From Streptomyces sp. P3 (GTDB lineage: Bacteria; Actinomycetota; Actinomycetes; Streptomycetales; Streptomycetaceae): a stretch of DNA of 64,000 bases. Each line of letters starts with the position of its first letter. The stretch's first letter is position 1. Below, piece by piece: positions 16,964-26,143 of this stretch. The notes beneath the pieces were generated by a model. It saw only the letters and a program-made list of their open reading frames with translations. It had not been told where the DNA came from and searched no databases. The stretch spans positions 3,410,001 through 3,474,000 of the forward strand of contig NZ_CP028369.1 of the NCBI RefSeq assembly GCF_003032475.1. The letters are read 5' to 3'. Both the position numbers and the translations under genes were made by a program.

Positions 16964-18247
16964 CGGATCGTCCTCACGGACTTCGGCATCGCCGCCATCC
17001 AGGACACGAAGGCGCTGGCCATGGTCGGCATGCTGGTCGGCTCCCCCAACTACATGGCGCCGGAGCGCATCTCCGGCCGCCCGCAGGGCCCGCCCTCCGA
17101 CGTGTGGTCCCTGGGCGCGACACTCTGCGCCGCGCTGGCCGGCCACTCCCCCTTCGCCCGCGACACCACACTGGCCACCCTGCACGCGGCGCTCTACGAG
17201 GAGCCCGAACTCCCCGCCGACGCGGGCCCGTTGCGAAACGTCCTCGCCGCGCTGCTGGAGAAGGACCCCGCGGCCCGTCCCACCCTCCCCGCCCTGGAGT
17301 CTCTCCTCACCCCCATCGCCTTCCCCCGCCCAGCGTCGGCGCCGGCGGCCGGAGCCCCGCCCCCGCGTTCCGGGATCTCCCTCGCCCGCTTCCAGGCGGT
17401 CACGGAACGCAGGTCGATCCCGGACGGGCGCACCGCCCCGGCGTCCGACGCCCCTCGCGCGGAACGAGCGGCGGGGCGGACCCGGGGGCGGACCCGGCGG
17501 CAGGCACGCGAACCCGCACCGGGACAGGCGCAGTCGCAGCGCACGGGCAGGACCGCGAGCAGGCGGGCACTCGGAGGGGCGGGCCGTCGGCGTACCGGCC
17601 TGTTCGCCGCCCTCGGCGTCGCCGCCGTCGGTGCGGTCGTCGCGGTCGTGCCGGCGACGATCCCCGGCGCACGGAACGGTGCGGACCGGGCCGGCGGCAG
17701 GGCGTCCGGCCCGTCCACCGCCGCCGCATCCGTCGCTGGCTCCGCCAGTGGCTCCGCCGCCCACCCGCCGCCCGGCTCGGGCTCCGCGTCCCCCACGGTG
17801 CAGCGGACGTTCCGGCCGCCGAGCCTGCCGCCGGGCACGCACGCGGAGGCGGGCGGCTACGCCTGGGCGACGCCGAAGGGCTGGCGGCGGGACGTGAAGA
17901 CGGGCTCGGAGGTGCATTACACGTCCCCCGACGGCGCCCAGGAACTGGTCGCGAAGTCCTCCCTGGCCCGCGGCGACGTGATGGACGCCTGGCGGACCTC
18001 CGAGGAGAACGCCCGCCAGGACCGGGACTACCGCAAGATCCGGCTGGAGGAGACGACGTTCCGCGGCCGGCCGGCGGTGGTCTGGGAGTACGCCTTCACC
18101 CTCCGGGGCGACCCCTGGCACGCCCGGCTGCCGGGCTTCGACGAGAGCGGGAAGTCCTATCAGATCAACACCCGGTACCGGCCCGGGAGGGAGGCGGAGG
18201 CCCTGCAGACGTACGAGGCCGTGAAGGACAGCTTCACGGTGATGTGA
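16964..18247 (+). pseudogene. Ser/Thr protein kinase lacking its N-lobe and catalytic loop
   Basis: The recognisable kinase sequence begins abruptly at RIVLTDFGIAAIQD (the DFG motif, 16979-16987). It continues through the activation segment (GSPNYMAPERISG), the DVWSLG helix and the C-lobe, then a Pro/Arg linker, a membrane helix (about 17606-17672) and an outside domain ending at 18247. The glycine loop, the VAIK lysine and the HRD loop are missing, so it cannot phosphorylate. The open frame extends back to 16457, but 16457-16960 is antisense to the surface-protein remnant. An intact PknB-type membrane kinase was probably cut by recombination here; the free outside domain might still be expressed, but no start signal supports that. 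Confidence 0.75.
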
Positions 18248-18264
18248 GAGCCCAGCGAAGGGGA

Positions 18265-18309
18265 GGGGACAGAGGGGAGGGGACAGAGCGGGGGGATGAG
18301 GGGACAGAG
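18265..18309 (+). repeat. Three copies of the 10-mer GGGGACAGAG
   Basis: Copies begin at 18265, 18279 and 18300 in a G-rich stretch just after the kinase remnant. Irregular spacing argues against a functional array; probably slippage-type sequence near the scar. Confidence 0.5.
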
Positions 18310-18360
18310 CGGGGGAGCGGAGCGGTCGGGACGGTCGGCCAGCGCGGCCCGGACACGACG

Positions 18361-18392
18361 GACGGGGGGCCCGCCGAAACGAGCCCCCCGTC
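18361..18392. terminator. Hairpin terminator between kinase remnant and amino-acid permease
   Basis: 10-bp perfect stem GACGGGGGGC / GCCCCCCGTC with a 12-base loop, between two converging transcripts. Confidence 0.65.
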
Positions 18393-18413
18393 ATCGGCCG
18401 TCCGGTCGCGGCG

Positions 18414-19922
18414 CTAGCTCTTGTCGGCGGGGGAGCCGGCGGAGACGGAGGAGCCGACCGCGGGGTCGGCGGGACCGGTGGGGGAGTGGTTGGTCCGCGC
18501 CTTCGCGCCGCGCTCCTTCACCACGGCGATGGCGACCACGATCGCGGCGACGAGCAGCGACAGCAGTACCGTCGTCCGCCCGCTGCTCTCCCCCTCGGTG
18601 TCGGTCAGCATGTAGCCGAGCACGAAGACGATGAGTGCGGCGGTCGCCCAGGTCAGATACGGGTACAGCCACATCTTCACGACCAGCTTCTCGGGTGCCT
18701 CGGCCTGGATGATCTTCCGCATCCGCAGCTGTGAGAAGCAGATCACCAGCCAGACGAACAGCGCCACGGCGCCGCTGGAGTTCACCAGGAAGAGAAAGAC
18801 GGAGTCCGGGAACCGGTAGTTGAAGAAGACGGCGACGAACCCGAAGACCACGGAGGAGACGATCGCCGCGAGGGGGACGCCACGGCGCGTCGTCCGGGCG
18901 AAGGCCTTCGGCGCGTCGCCCCGCTCGCCGAGCGAGAAGGCCATGCGGGAAGCCGTGTAGAGACCGGAGTTGAGGCAGGACAGGACGGACGTCAGCACGA
19001 TGAAGTTCATGATCTGACCGGCGTGCGCGATGCCGAGCGAGTCGAGGGCGGCGACGTAGGAGCCCTGCTCCTTGATGGACGGGTCGTCCCAGGGCAGCAG
19101 CGTGACGACCACGAAGATCGAGCCGAGGTAGAAGACGCCGATCCGCCAGATGATGCTGTTGGTGGACTTGGTCACGGCCCGCTGCGGGTTCTCGGACTCG
19201 CCGGCGGCGAGGGTCGCGATCTCACTGCCCATGAAGGAGAACACGACGAGCAGGACGCCGGTGAGGATCGCGCCGGGTCCGTTGGGCAGGAAGCCGCCGT
19301 GGCCGGTGAGGTTGCCCAGCCCGGCCTTGTCGCTGTCGGCGCCGGGGAGCACGCCGAACACGGCGAGGCCGCCCACCACGATGAACGCGCCGATGGCGAC
19401 GACCTTGATGCCGGCGAACCAGAACTCGAACTCGCCGTAGGAGCCGACGGAGACGAGGTTGGTCGCGGTCAGCACGACCATCACGATGAGCGCCCACCCC
19501 CACTGGGGAACGGCGGGCATCCATCCTTCGAGGATCTTGGCCCCGGCGGTCGCCTCCACGGCCAGCACCACGACCCAGAAGAACCAGTACAGCCAGCCGA
19601 TGGAGAACCCGGCCCAGCGTCCGAGTGCGCGGTCCGCGTGCGCGGAGAAGGAACCGGAGGTCGGATTGGCCGCGGACATCTCACCCAGCATGCGCATCAC
19701 CAGCACCACGAGCGTGCCGACGAGCGCGTAGGAGAGCAGGATGCCCGGCCCCGCGGTGGCGATGCCGGAACTGGAACCGACGAACAGCCCGGCGCCGATG
19801 ACGCCGCCGATGGCGATCATCGACAGATGGCGGTTCTTGAGGCCTGCCTGAAGTCCGGAACCGGGTTCTCCGGTGCCTCCGGGGCCTGGTTCGGCCTTGG
19901 TGAGAGTCGGCTGCGAAGTCAT
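18414..19922 (-). CDS. Amino-acid permease, APC superfamily (AAT/GabP-like)
   Basis: 502 residues with 12 predicted helices. The N-terminal signature is clear: LKNRHLSMIAIGGVIGAGLF and GTLVVLVMRMLGEMSAANPTSG, followed by FSFMGSEIATLAAGESENP, which places it in the AAT/GabP/AnsP group of proton-coupled permeases. Both ends are hydrophilic and cytoplasmic. The exact amino acid cannot be assigned. The start at 19922 has GGAAAG upstream. It is monocistronic, divergent from rpiB across a 217-base gap that contains no gene. Confidence 0.88.
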   Translation of the reverse strand: MTSQPTLTKAEPGPGGTGEPGSGLQAGLKNRHLSMIAIGGVIGAGLFVGSSSGIATAGPGILLSYALVGTLVVLVMRMLGEMSAANPTSGSFSAHADRALGRWAGFSIGWLYWFFWVVVLAVEATAGAKILEGWMPAVPQWGWALIVMVVLTATNLVSVGSYGEFEFWFAGIKVVAIGAFIVVGGLAVFGVLPGADSDKAGLGNLTGHGGFLPNGPGAILTGVLLVVFSFMGSEIATLAAGESENPQRAVTKSTNSIIWRIGVFYLGSIFVVVTLLPWDDPSIKEQGSYVAALDSLGIAHAGQIMNFIVLTSVLSCLNSGLYTASRMAFSLGERGDAPKAFARTTRRGVPLAAIVSSVVFGFVAVFFNYRFPDSVFLFLVNSSGAVALFVWLVICFSQLRMRKIIQAEAPEKLVVKMWLYPYLTWATAALIVFVLGYMLTDTEGESSGRTTVLLSLLVAAIVVAIAVVKERGAKARTNHSPTGPADPAVGSSVSAGSPADKS

Positions 19923-20139
19923 GGGGATGTCTTTCCTTTGCGCCGCGTGAGGGGAATCAGGGGGATCGTGCGGTGGGGGGCGTACGAGCCGGTCCAGTGA
20001 ATCCGAGGCGAATGAATTCAGGAACCTTTGATTCCAGATTGTTACTTGAGGTTTTCCTGAGCTTCCACGGCATTGTTGAGCGTTTCCAGACGCGGCACCC
20101 GGGGCTGCTACCCCGCGGCCCCCATGTCACACTCGTCCC

Positions 20140-20625
20140 ATGCGCGTGTATCTCGGCTCGGACCATGCCGGCTTCGAACTCAAGAACCACCTCGTCGAAT
20201 GGCTCAAAGCGGCGGGTCACGACCCGGTCGACTGCGGGCCCCACATCTACGACGCCCAGGACGACTACCCGCCCTTCTGTCTCCGCGCGGCGGAGAGGAC
20301 GGCCGCGGACCCCGACTCCCTCGGCATCGTGATCGGCGGCTCCGGCAACGGCGAGCAGATCGCCGCGAACAAGGTGAAGGGCGTCCGGGCGGCGCTGGCC
20401 TGGAGCGAGGAGACCGCGTCCCTCGGCCGTCAGCACAACAACGCCAACGTCGTCGCGGTCGGCGCCCGCATGCACACCGAGGACGAGGTGACGAAGTTCG
20501 TCGAGACCTTCCTGGCCACCCCGTTCTCCCAGGACGAGCGCCACATCCGCCGCATCGACATGCTGGCGGACTACGAGACGACCGGCGACCTGCCCCCCGT
20601 CCCGCCCCACCACCCCCAGCAGTAA
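20140..20625 (+). CDS. rpiB: Ribose-5-phosphate isomerase B
   Basis: 161 residues, the usual RpiB length. MRVYLGSDHAGFELKNHL and GIVIGGSGNGEQIAANKVKG are the two family signatures (Asp/His of the DHAG motif and the phosphate-binding GGSGNGE loop); RxxHNNANV and the C-terminal FSQDERHIRRIDMLADYE also match. It interconverts ribose-5-phosphate and ribulose-5-phosphate in the pentose phosphate pathway. The actinobacterial type has a catalytic Ser/Glu in place of Cys in the GSGNGE loop, as here. No good ribosome site precedes the ATG; CACACT-N6-ATG resembles a weak leaderless signal. Confidence 0.92.
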   Translation: MRVYLGSDHAGFELKNHLVEWLKAAGHDPVDCGPHIYDAQDDYPPFCLRAAERTAADPDSLGIVIGGSGNGEQIAANKVKGVRAALAWSEETASLGRQHNNANVVAVGARMHTEDEVTKFVETFLATPFSQDERHIRRIDMLADYETTGDLPPVPPHHPQQ

Positions 20626-20650
20626 CCCTCCGGCCGCAGGCGGAAGACGC

Positions 20651-20681
20651 CGCCCACCCGACCGGACCCGGCGGGTGGGCG
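20651..20681. terminator. Hairpin after rpiB
   Basis: 10-bp stem CGCCCACCCG / CGGGTGGGCG with an 11-base loop, ending 42 bases before the next start codon, so it separates rpiB from the glycosylase gene or attenuates readthrough. Confidence 0.6.
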
Positions 20682-20723
20682 AGACGGATCCCGGACAGCC
20701 CGGGGCGGGGAAGGAACACACCG

Positions 20724-21530
20724 GTGCCGGAAGGCCACACGATCCACCGACTGGCGCAGGACTACGCCCGCTTCACCGGGCGGCCTCTGCAAGTGAGCAG
20801 TCCCCAGGGCAAGTTCGCCGCGGCGGCGGCCCTCCTCGCCGACGCCGCGCTGACCCGCACCGAGGCCCATGGCAAGCACCTCTTCCTCGGCTTCACCGCC
20901 GACCGGTGGATCCACATACACCTCGGGCTCTTCGGCAAGGTCACCTTCGGTCCGGCCCCCGCGCCGCCGCCCACGGACACCGTCCGGCTACGCCTCGCGG
21001 CCCCGGCCTCCTACGTCGACCTGCGGGGCCCCACGACCTGCGCCCTCATCGGGGACGCGGAGAAGCAGGCCGTACACGCCCGCCTCGGCCCCGACCCGCT
21101 GCGCGCCGACGCCGACCCGCAGGCCGCGTACGCCCGCATCTCCCGCAGCCGTACGACGATCGCCGCACTCCTCATGGACCAGAAGGTCATCGCCGGCGTC
21201 GGCAACGTCTATCGCGCCGAGGTCCTCTTCCGGCACCGGGTCGACCCCTACCGCGCGGGCCGGACGGTCACCCCCGCCGAATGGGACGCGATCTGGTCCG
21301 ACCTGGCCGCCCTCATGCGCCAGGGCGTCCGTGACAACCGCATCGACACGGTCCGCCCGGAGCACACCCCGGAGGCGATGGGCCGACCGCCGCGGGTCGA
21401 CGACCACGGCGGCGAGGTGTACGTCTACCGTCGCGCGCACCAGGCCTGCCATCTGTGCGGTGACGCCGTCCGCACCGCCGACCTCGCCGCCCGCAACCTC
21501 TTCTGGTGCCCCACCTGCCAGAAGAACTGA
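20724..21530 (+). CDS. Fpg/Nei family DNA glycosylase
   Basis: 268 residues from the GTG at 20724 (PEGHTIHRLAQDY) after GGGAAGGAA. The catalytic P-E pair is right after the initiator, and the sequence PEGHTIHR is the Nei2/endonuclease VIII-like variant rather than Fpg PELPEVE. The helix-two-turn-helix DQKVIAGVGNVYRAEVLF and the C-terminal zinc finger CHLCG...CPTC are present. It excises oxidised bases and nicks the abasic site. It follows rpiB behind a hairpin and probably has its own promoter. Confidence 0.9.
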   Translation: MPEGHTIHRLAQDYARFTGRPLQVSSPQGKFAAAAALLADAALTRTEAHGKHLFLGFTADRWIHIHLGLFGKVTFGPAPAPPPTDTVRLRLAAPASYVDLRGPTTCALIGDAEKQAVHARLGPDPLRADADPQAAYARISRSRTTIAALLMDQKVIAGVGNVYRAEVLFRHRVDPYRAGRTVTPAEWDAIWSDLAALMRQGVRDNRIDTVRPEHTPEAMGRPPRVDDHGGEVYVYRRAHQACHLCGDAVRTADLAARNLFWCPTCQKN

Positions 21531-21600
21531 CCGGCCGCGGCCACGACGGGACCGCGGAACCCGCCGGGACCACGCGCCCGCCGGCTCCCGGGTACCGTCG

Positions 21601-21649
21601 CAGCGGACAGCGGACAGCGGACAGCGGACAGCGGACAGCGGACAGCAGG
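21601..21649 (+). repeat. Heptamer tandem repeat CAGCGGA x6
   Basis: Six perfect copies of CAGCGGA (21601-21642) and a seventh imperfect copy CAGCAGG, in the gap between the glycosylase and the convergent acetyltransferase. Length is likely variable by slippage. A near-identical heptamer array occurs at 52552-52586. Confidence 0.9.
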
Positions 21650-21695
21650 CAGTACGGGTAACGCGGTGCCGATACGCAGTTGCGGCACCGCGGCC

Positions 21696-22961
21696 CTAGA
21701 AGCCGTGCGGCAGCCACGGCGCCGTGACCGACCCGAACCCCGACGCCGCCTCCGCCAGTGCTCCCCGCCTGATCTCCCGCACCCGTCCGGCCGCACCCAG
21801 TGCCGCCAGGCTCACCCCGCCGAGGTAGGCCGCCCCCAACTCCCGTACCGACAGAGCGAGGTCGGCAGTGTCGGAGGTCCGCGAGCACACCGCGCCCTTG
21901 GCGTCCCCGGAGAGCCGCCAACGCCCGGAGTTCCAGGGGCAGAAGGCGTCCTCGACATCGAGCACCACGTCCACCGGCGTCTGGTACGTCCGCGCCTCCA
22001 GCGCCGCGCCTACCTCCACGAGCCGCACGTACAACGCGTCCCGCACCCGCAGTTCGCATCGCCGGATGTCGGACACGAGATGCTGCCACCCCTCGTCCAC
22101 CGGCCGTCCCCGCACCTCGAGCGAGGTGGTGAGGTCGACCTCGAACAGGAACCGCCACAACGCGGCCTGCGACGGCGCGTCGACCGCGGTCAGATCCTGG
22201 AGCAGCACCCGCCCGTTCTGCCCGCTGTGCCTCCACTCGGGGCGCACCCGGAACCGGGCGTAACCGGTGACCTCGCCGTCCCGCTCGGCGAGCACGCACT
22301 GCAGCGGCGACGCCCCGCCCCGCTCGCTCTCGGGATCGAGCAGCCCCAGCCGTTCCCAGCCGGGCCGCCGCGCGAGCATCCCGGCCCGGCCGGGCACCGT
22401 ACGCGCGTACACCGCCTCGCACACGGCGAGTTCCGCGCCGGGGTCGGCGTACCGCAGCCGGACCTCGTCCGTCCCGTCCGGGACGGCCAACCGCACCCGG
22501 CTGGTGTCGATCTCCGCGTACAGTCCGAAGGTCGCCGCGCCGTACCCGAACCGTCCGTAGATGTCCGGCTCGGAGGCGGTGAGAACGGCGAGCGGGCGCC
22601 CCTCCGCGCGCGTGTCGTCCAGCAGCCGCCGCATCATCGACGTCAGAATCCCGCGCCGCCGGTGCGTCGCGCTCACCCCGACCATTGTCACGCCCGCAGC
22701 CGGCGTCGACGCCCCGCCGGGCACGGTCAGCCGGAAGTCGTACGCTCCCGCCGTCGCCACGCAGATGTCGCCGTCCCAGACGCCGAGGCAGCGGTCGTAC
22801 GGGGTGAGCGACCGGTAAAGCTCCCGCTCCTCGAGCGACTCGGGGACCCCGCCGAAGGCGCGCACCAGAGCGTCGTACCAGGTGTCCCATTCGTCCTGCC
22901 GCAGCACCCGCATGTCGGTCGCCGCCCGCGCCGCTGCGCCGTGACCCGCCTCACTCGTCAT
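21696..22961 (-). CDS. Eis-like GNAT acetyltransferase
   Basis: 421 residues, matching the Eis family (two GNAT folds plus a sterol-carrier-like C-terminal domain). The acetyl-CoA loop VGVSATHRRRGILTSMMRRLL is near residues 94-114. YGRFGYGAATFGLYAEID and the SCP2-like tail ending GSVTAPWLPHGF (free C-terminal carboxylate used in catalysis in Eis) also fit. Eis proteins acetylate amines, including aminoglycosides and peptides; this one's substrate is unknown. It is divergent from the phosphatase gene at 23124. Confidence 0.85.
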   Translation of the reverse strand: MTSEAGHGAAARAATDMRVLRQDEWDTWYDALVRAFGGVPESLEERELYRSLTPYDRCLGVWDGDICVATAGAYDFRLTVPGGASTPAAGVTMVGVSATHRRRGILTSMMRRLLDDTRAEGRPLAVLTASEPDIYGRFGYGAATFGLYAEIDTSRVRLAVPDGTDEVRLRYADPGAELAVCEAVYARTVPGRAGMLARRPGWERLGLLDPESERGGASPLQCVLAERDGEVTGYARFRVRPEWRHSGQNGRVLLQDLTAVDAPSQAALWRFLFEVDLTTSLEVRGRPVDEGWQHLVSDIRRCELRVRDALYVRLVEVGAALEARTYQTPVDVVLDVEDAFCPWNSGRWRLSGDAKGAVCSRTSDTADLALSVRELGAAYLGGVSLAALGAAGRVREIRRGALAEAASGFGSVTAPWLPHGF

Positions 22962-23123
22962 GCACTCATGCGTAGCAGGCCGACGGCGGCCGGGCCAGGC
23001 AATTTCGCCCTCTTGCGGCGCGAGCGCTTTCCGTGACGTTCACTGTGAAGTTGAACCTCGGACGGGGGACAAGTGGGACCTCCCGTGCCAAGCGGCGGGT
23101 CGGATGGATAGGGTCCCGAACTA

Positions 23124-24308
23124 ATGGCAGCAGGACGACAGCGGCGCGCGGAAGCCGAGACGTTGACGGCCCGGTTGAAGCACTTGATGCACCGGGTCCG
23201 CACCGGCGTGCGCCGAAGCGCCGTCGACTACTTCCGTGGTGACGGCTCGGACTGGATCGCGCTCGCCTTCCTGCTGCTCACCGTCCCGCTGATCGCCGCC
23301 ACCACGCTCGCCAACTCGGTGTGGTGCTCCCCGGCCGCCCTCGTCCTGCCGATCGTCACCGGCGGCCTGCTGCTGCGCCCGTCGAGTCTGCTCGGGCTGT
23401 ACGCGGCGGCCGCGACGGCCCTCATCGTGGAGTCGGTGCGGCTGGGCCCGTACACGGAGGGCCCCTCCCGGGTCACGCCCGGCGTGGTGCTCGTGGTCGC
23501 CGCATGCGGTTTCTTCGGGCTGCTCATCGCCCAGTTCCGCAGCCGTGTCGGCGTCCCCTGGCGGCGCGGCGGCACGATGCTGTTCGACCTGCGCGAACGC
23601 ATCCGCGTGCAGAGCAAGTTGCCGAGTCTGCCGCCGGGCTGGCACCACGAGATGGCGCTGCGGCCCGCGGGCGGCCAGTCGTTCTCCGGGGACTTCGTCG
23701 TCGCGGCCCGCACCAACGGCGGCCGCACTCTCGAGGTCGTCCTCACCGACGTCTCCGGCAAGGGCATGGACGCCGGTTCGCGCGCGCTGCTGCTGTCGGG
23801 CGCCTTCGGCGGCCTGCTCGGCTCGCTGCCCCCGCACGCCTTCCTCCCGGCCGCCAACGGCTATCTGCTGCGCCAGGACTGGGAGGAGGGCTTCGCGACC
23901 TCCATCCACCTCGTCCTCGACCTCGACTCGGGCGACTACGAGCTCTACTCGGCCGGGCACCCGCCGGGCCTCCAGCTCAGCGCGGGCAGCGGCTGCTGGG
24001 AGGAGAAGGCCGCCGAGGGGCCCCTCCTCGGGGTGTACGACGGCGCCCAGTTCGACCCGGTGAAGGGATCGCTGCGCCCCGGCGACGTCCTGATGCTCTT
24101 CACCGACGGCCTGGTGGAGACCTCCGACCGGGACATCGTCGAGGGCATCGACCGCCTCACCGGCGCGGCCGACCGCTATGTCGCCGGCGGTTTCCAGGGC
24201 GCCGCCTGGCACCTGATCGAGGCCGTCGCGAAGGACGTCAACGACGACCGTGCTCTGCTGCTGATCTGCCACGAGGGCCCGACGACCCAGTCGGCGGCGC
24301 TGTCCTGA
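23124..24308 (+). CDS. Membrane-bound PP2C-type (SpoIIE) serine phosphatase
   Basis: 394 residues. About three membrane helices lie between residues 45 and 140, followed by a SpoIIE domain. The metal-binding motifs are visible: GGQSFSGDFVVAAR, VVLTDVSGKGMDAG, YSAGHPPGLQL, LLGVYDG, LMLFTDGLVETSDRD and NDDRALLLICH. It would dephosphorylate anti-anti-sigma or similar targets; no partner is adjacent. A TAGGGT element at 23109-23114 would give a start point only a few bases before the ATG, so the mRNA is probably nearly leaderless. Streptomyces genomes carry many such phosphatases. Confidence 0.88.
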   Translation: MAAGRQRRAEAETLTARLKHLMHRVRTGVRRSAVDYFRGDGSDWIALAFLLLTVPLIAATTLANSVWCSPAALVLPIVTGGLLLRPSSLLGLYAAAATALIVESVRLGPYTEGPSRVTPGVVLVVAACGFFGLLIAQFRSRVGVPWRRGGTMLFDLRERIRVQSKLPSLPPGWHHEMALRPAGGQSFSGDFVVAARTNGGRTLEVVLTDVSGKGMDAGSRALLLSGAFGGLLGSLPPHAFLPAANGYLLRQDWEEGFATSIHLVLDLDSGDYELYSAGHPPGLQLSAGSGCWEEKAAEGPLLGVYDGAQFDPVKGSLRPGDVLMLFTDGLVETSDRDIVEGIDRLTGAADRYVAGGFQGAAWHLIEAVAKDVNDDRALLLICHEGPTTQSAALS

Positions 24309-24357
24309 ACCGCGAGCTCGCCGCAACCGTGAGCCCGCCCGACGAGAGGGGACCGTC

Positions 24358-24834
24358 TTGCTGACCCTGTCCGAGGTCGAGGCCCTCGCCCGGGCCGCCC
24401 ACGAGGGGCAGACCGACAAGGCGGGCCGCCCCTACGCCGAACACCTCCGGGCGGTCGCGGAGGGGGTGCGCGAGCGTGGCGGAGACGACGAGCAGATCGC
24501 TGCCGCCTGGCTGCACGACGCCGTCGAGGACGACGCCCTCACCGAGGCCTGGCTGGCGGCCGCCGCGCTGAGCGACCGCACGAAGGCCGTCGTCCTCGCC
24601 GTGACCAAGCGGGTGGGGGAGACGCCCGAGGCGTACGCGACCCGCGTCCTGGCCACGCCGGGCGCCCTGCTGGTGAAGGAGGCGGACCTGGCCCACAACG
24701 CGGACCCCGCCCGGCTGGCGGTCCTGGACGCGCCCACCCGCGCACGACTGACGGAGAAGTACGTGCGCATGCGCGCACTCCTCGGCCTCGCCACGCCATT
24801 TGAACGGTCCCCCCGGAACGGACCCCCGGGATGA
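24358..24834 (+). CDS. HD-domain hydrolase, small SpoT/MESH1-like
   Basis: 158 residues with a TTG start after GAGAGGGG (8 bases). The RelA/SpoT-type HD pattern is present: HEGQTDKAGRPYAEHL, AAWLHDAVEDD (the HD pair plus ED) and VKEADLAHNADP. No synthetase, TGS or ACT domain follows, so it resembles stand-alone small alarmone hydrolases that act on (p)ppGpp or NADPH; true activity is not shown by sequence. It begins 50 bases after the phosphatase gene and may be cotranscribed with it. Confidence 0.8.
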   Translation: MLTLSEVEALARAAHEGQTDKAGRPYAEHLRAVAEGVRERGGDDEQIAAAWLHDAVEDDALTEAWLAAAALSDRTKAVVLAVTKRVGETPEAYATRVLATPGALLVKEADLAHNADPARLAVLDAPTRARLTEKYVRMRALLGLATPFERSPRNGPPG

Positions 24835-24897
24835 GCCGCCGGGTGTGAGCCCTCGGGCAGGAGTCCCATGGGCATGAACCCCCGGACATACGGGTGT

Positions 24898-26130
24898 TCA
24901 GCCCCCGACCCCGCCCGCGACCGACTCGTCCGTCTCGCGCCTCCGGCTCTCCTCGCGCCGGTCGCCCTTCTCACGCTCGCGGGCGAGCCGGGCGGCGTCC
25001 TGCTTGAAGGCCCACTCCATCCTCGGCTCCATCACGAACCGGAAGACGCGTCGTACCGGCGGGGTGCACAACAGGGTGACGGCCACGGCCACGGCGACGC
25101 TGACGGCGATCTCCCCGAGCGGCCGGTGCAGCGCGGGGTGCTCGAACCAGCCGCGGTAGTCGGCGGTCTTGATGAGGAAGCCGTGCAGCAGATAGCCGTA
25201 CAGCGTGCCCGCGCCGAGGACCGTGAACCACATCGTGCGGCCCGGCACCCAGGAGAAGAAGCAGGCCGTCAGCAGCAGGGAGCAGCCGAACAGGGCGAAC
25301 TGCATCACGGGCCCGGCCCACCAGGGGGCGCCCAGCTCCTGCGCGGAGTCGCGATGGTAGAGCCAGGAGACGTTCATCCGCGGCACCGCCCAGTAGGCGA
25401 AGGCGAGCGCCAGCGCGAACACCGGCACGGCCGCGATCCGTACCGGGCGCCGGCGCACCAGCCGGAAGTGCTCGGGCCTGAGGCACAGGCCCAGCACGAA
25501 GAACGGCAGGAACTGCAGGACCCGCTGGAGGTCCAGGTCGTCGCCGATGGCGGGGGTGACGGTCGCCAGCATGGCGAGGCCCAGCGCCACCGGCAGCGGA
25601 TGCCGGACGAGCTTCCAGACGGGCGTGGTGAGCCGCCAGACGAACAGCGCGCACAGGAACCAGGTGAGGTACCAGGGGTCGAGAAGGCTGATCTCCTGGG
25701 CGGGGTTGTGGTCGACGTAGCGCCGGAAGACAGGATAGGCGGTCTCGAAGACGACGTACGGCACGGCGACGCCCGTGATCAGGCGCTTGAGCCGGGTGGG
25801 GCTGCCGTCGAAACTCCGGGAGAAGAAGCCGGAGACGACGATGAACGCCGGCATGTGGAACGTGTACACGAACATGTAGGCCGCCTGCAGCACCCGGCTG
25901 TCGCCCTTGAGGGGCTCCCAGGAGTGTCCCAGGGCCACCAGCACGATCGCCAGGTACTTGGCGTTGTCGAAGAACGCGTCACGCTGCGCGGACGGGCGTG
26001 GGGTCGAGCGCTCGGCGGATCTGTCCCGGGCCCGGCCGCGCCGACCGTTGTGACCGTGCTGGTCGTCCTGGTCGTCCTGGTTCGGGGACGAGCGCGTGCT
26101 CGGAACGAGAGACGAGGCGGCGTGGAACAT
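24898..26130 (-). CDS. Acyltransferase 3 family membrane protein
   Basis: About 410 residues with ten or so membrane helices. The N-terminal segment FFDNAKYLAIVLVALGHSWE carries the family's catalytic His, followed by FHMPAFIVVSGFFSRSF (acyltransferase 3/OafA-like). The charged ends are cytoplasmic. Such proteins O-acetylate or O-acylate envelope sugars or secondary metabolites. The start MFHAASSLVPS at 26130 is chosen because TAGGGT-N7-ATG precedes it; a longer frame from 26181 would run through that promoter. It is monocistronic, and its substrate is not evident from neighbours. Confidence 0.82.
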   Translation of the reverse strand: MFHAASSLVPSTRSSPNQDDQDDQHGHNGRRGRARDRSAERSTPRPSAQRDAFFDNAKYLAIVLVALGHSWEPLKGDSRVLQAAYMFVYTFHMPAFIVVSGFFSRSFDGSPTRLKRLITGVAVPYVVFETAYPVFRRYVDHNPAQEISLLDPWYLTWFLCALFVWRLTTPVWKLVRHPLPVALGLAMLATVTPAIGDDLDLQRVLQFLPFFVLGLCLRPEHFRLVRRRPVRIAAVPVFALALAFAYWAVPRMNVSWLYHRDSAQELGAPWWAGPVMQFALFGCSLLLTACFFSWVPGRTMWFTVLGAGTLYGYLLHGFLIKTADYRGWFEHPALHRPLGEIAVSVAVAVAVTLLCTPPVRRVFRFVMEPRMEWAFKQDAARLAREREKGDRREESRRRETDESVAGGVGG

Positions 26131-26137
26131 TTGAGGC

Positions 26138-26143
26138 ACCCTA
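26138..26143 (-). promoter_or_regulatory. -10 element of a leaderless promoter for the acyltransferase gene
   Basis: On the minus strand TAGGGT is followed by seven bases and the ATG at 26130. No ribosome site is visible, which fits a leaderless transcript. Confidence 0.5.

Noticed and set aside
21601..21649. Regular repeats considered as a CRISPR array
   Set aside because: Units are 7 bases with no spacers; a simple tandem repeat.
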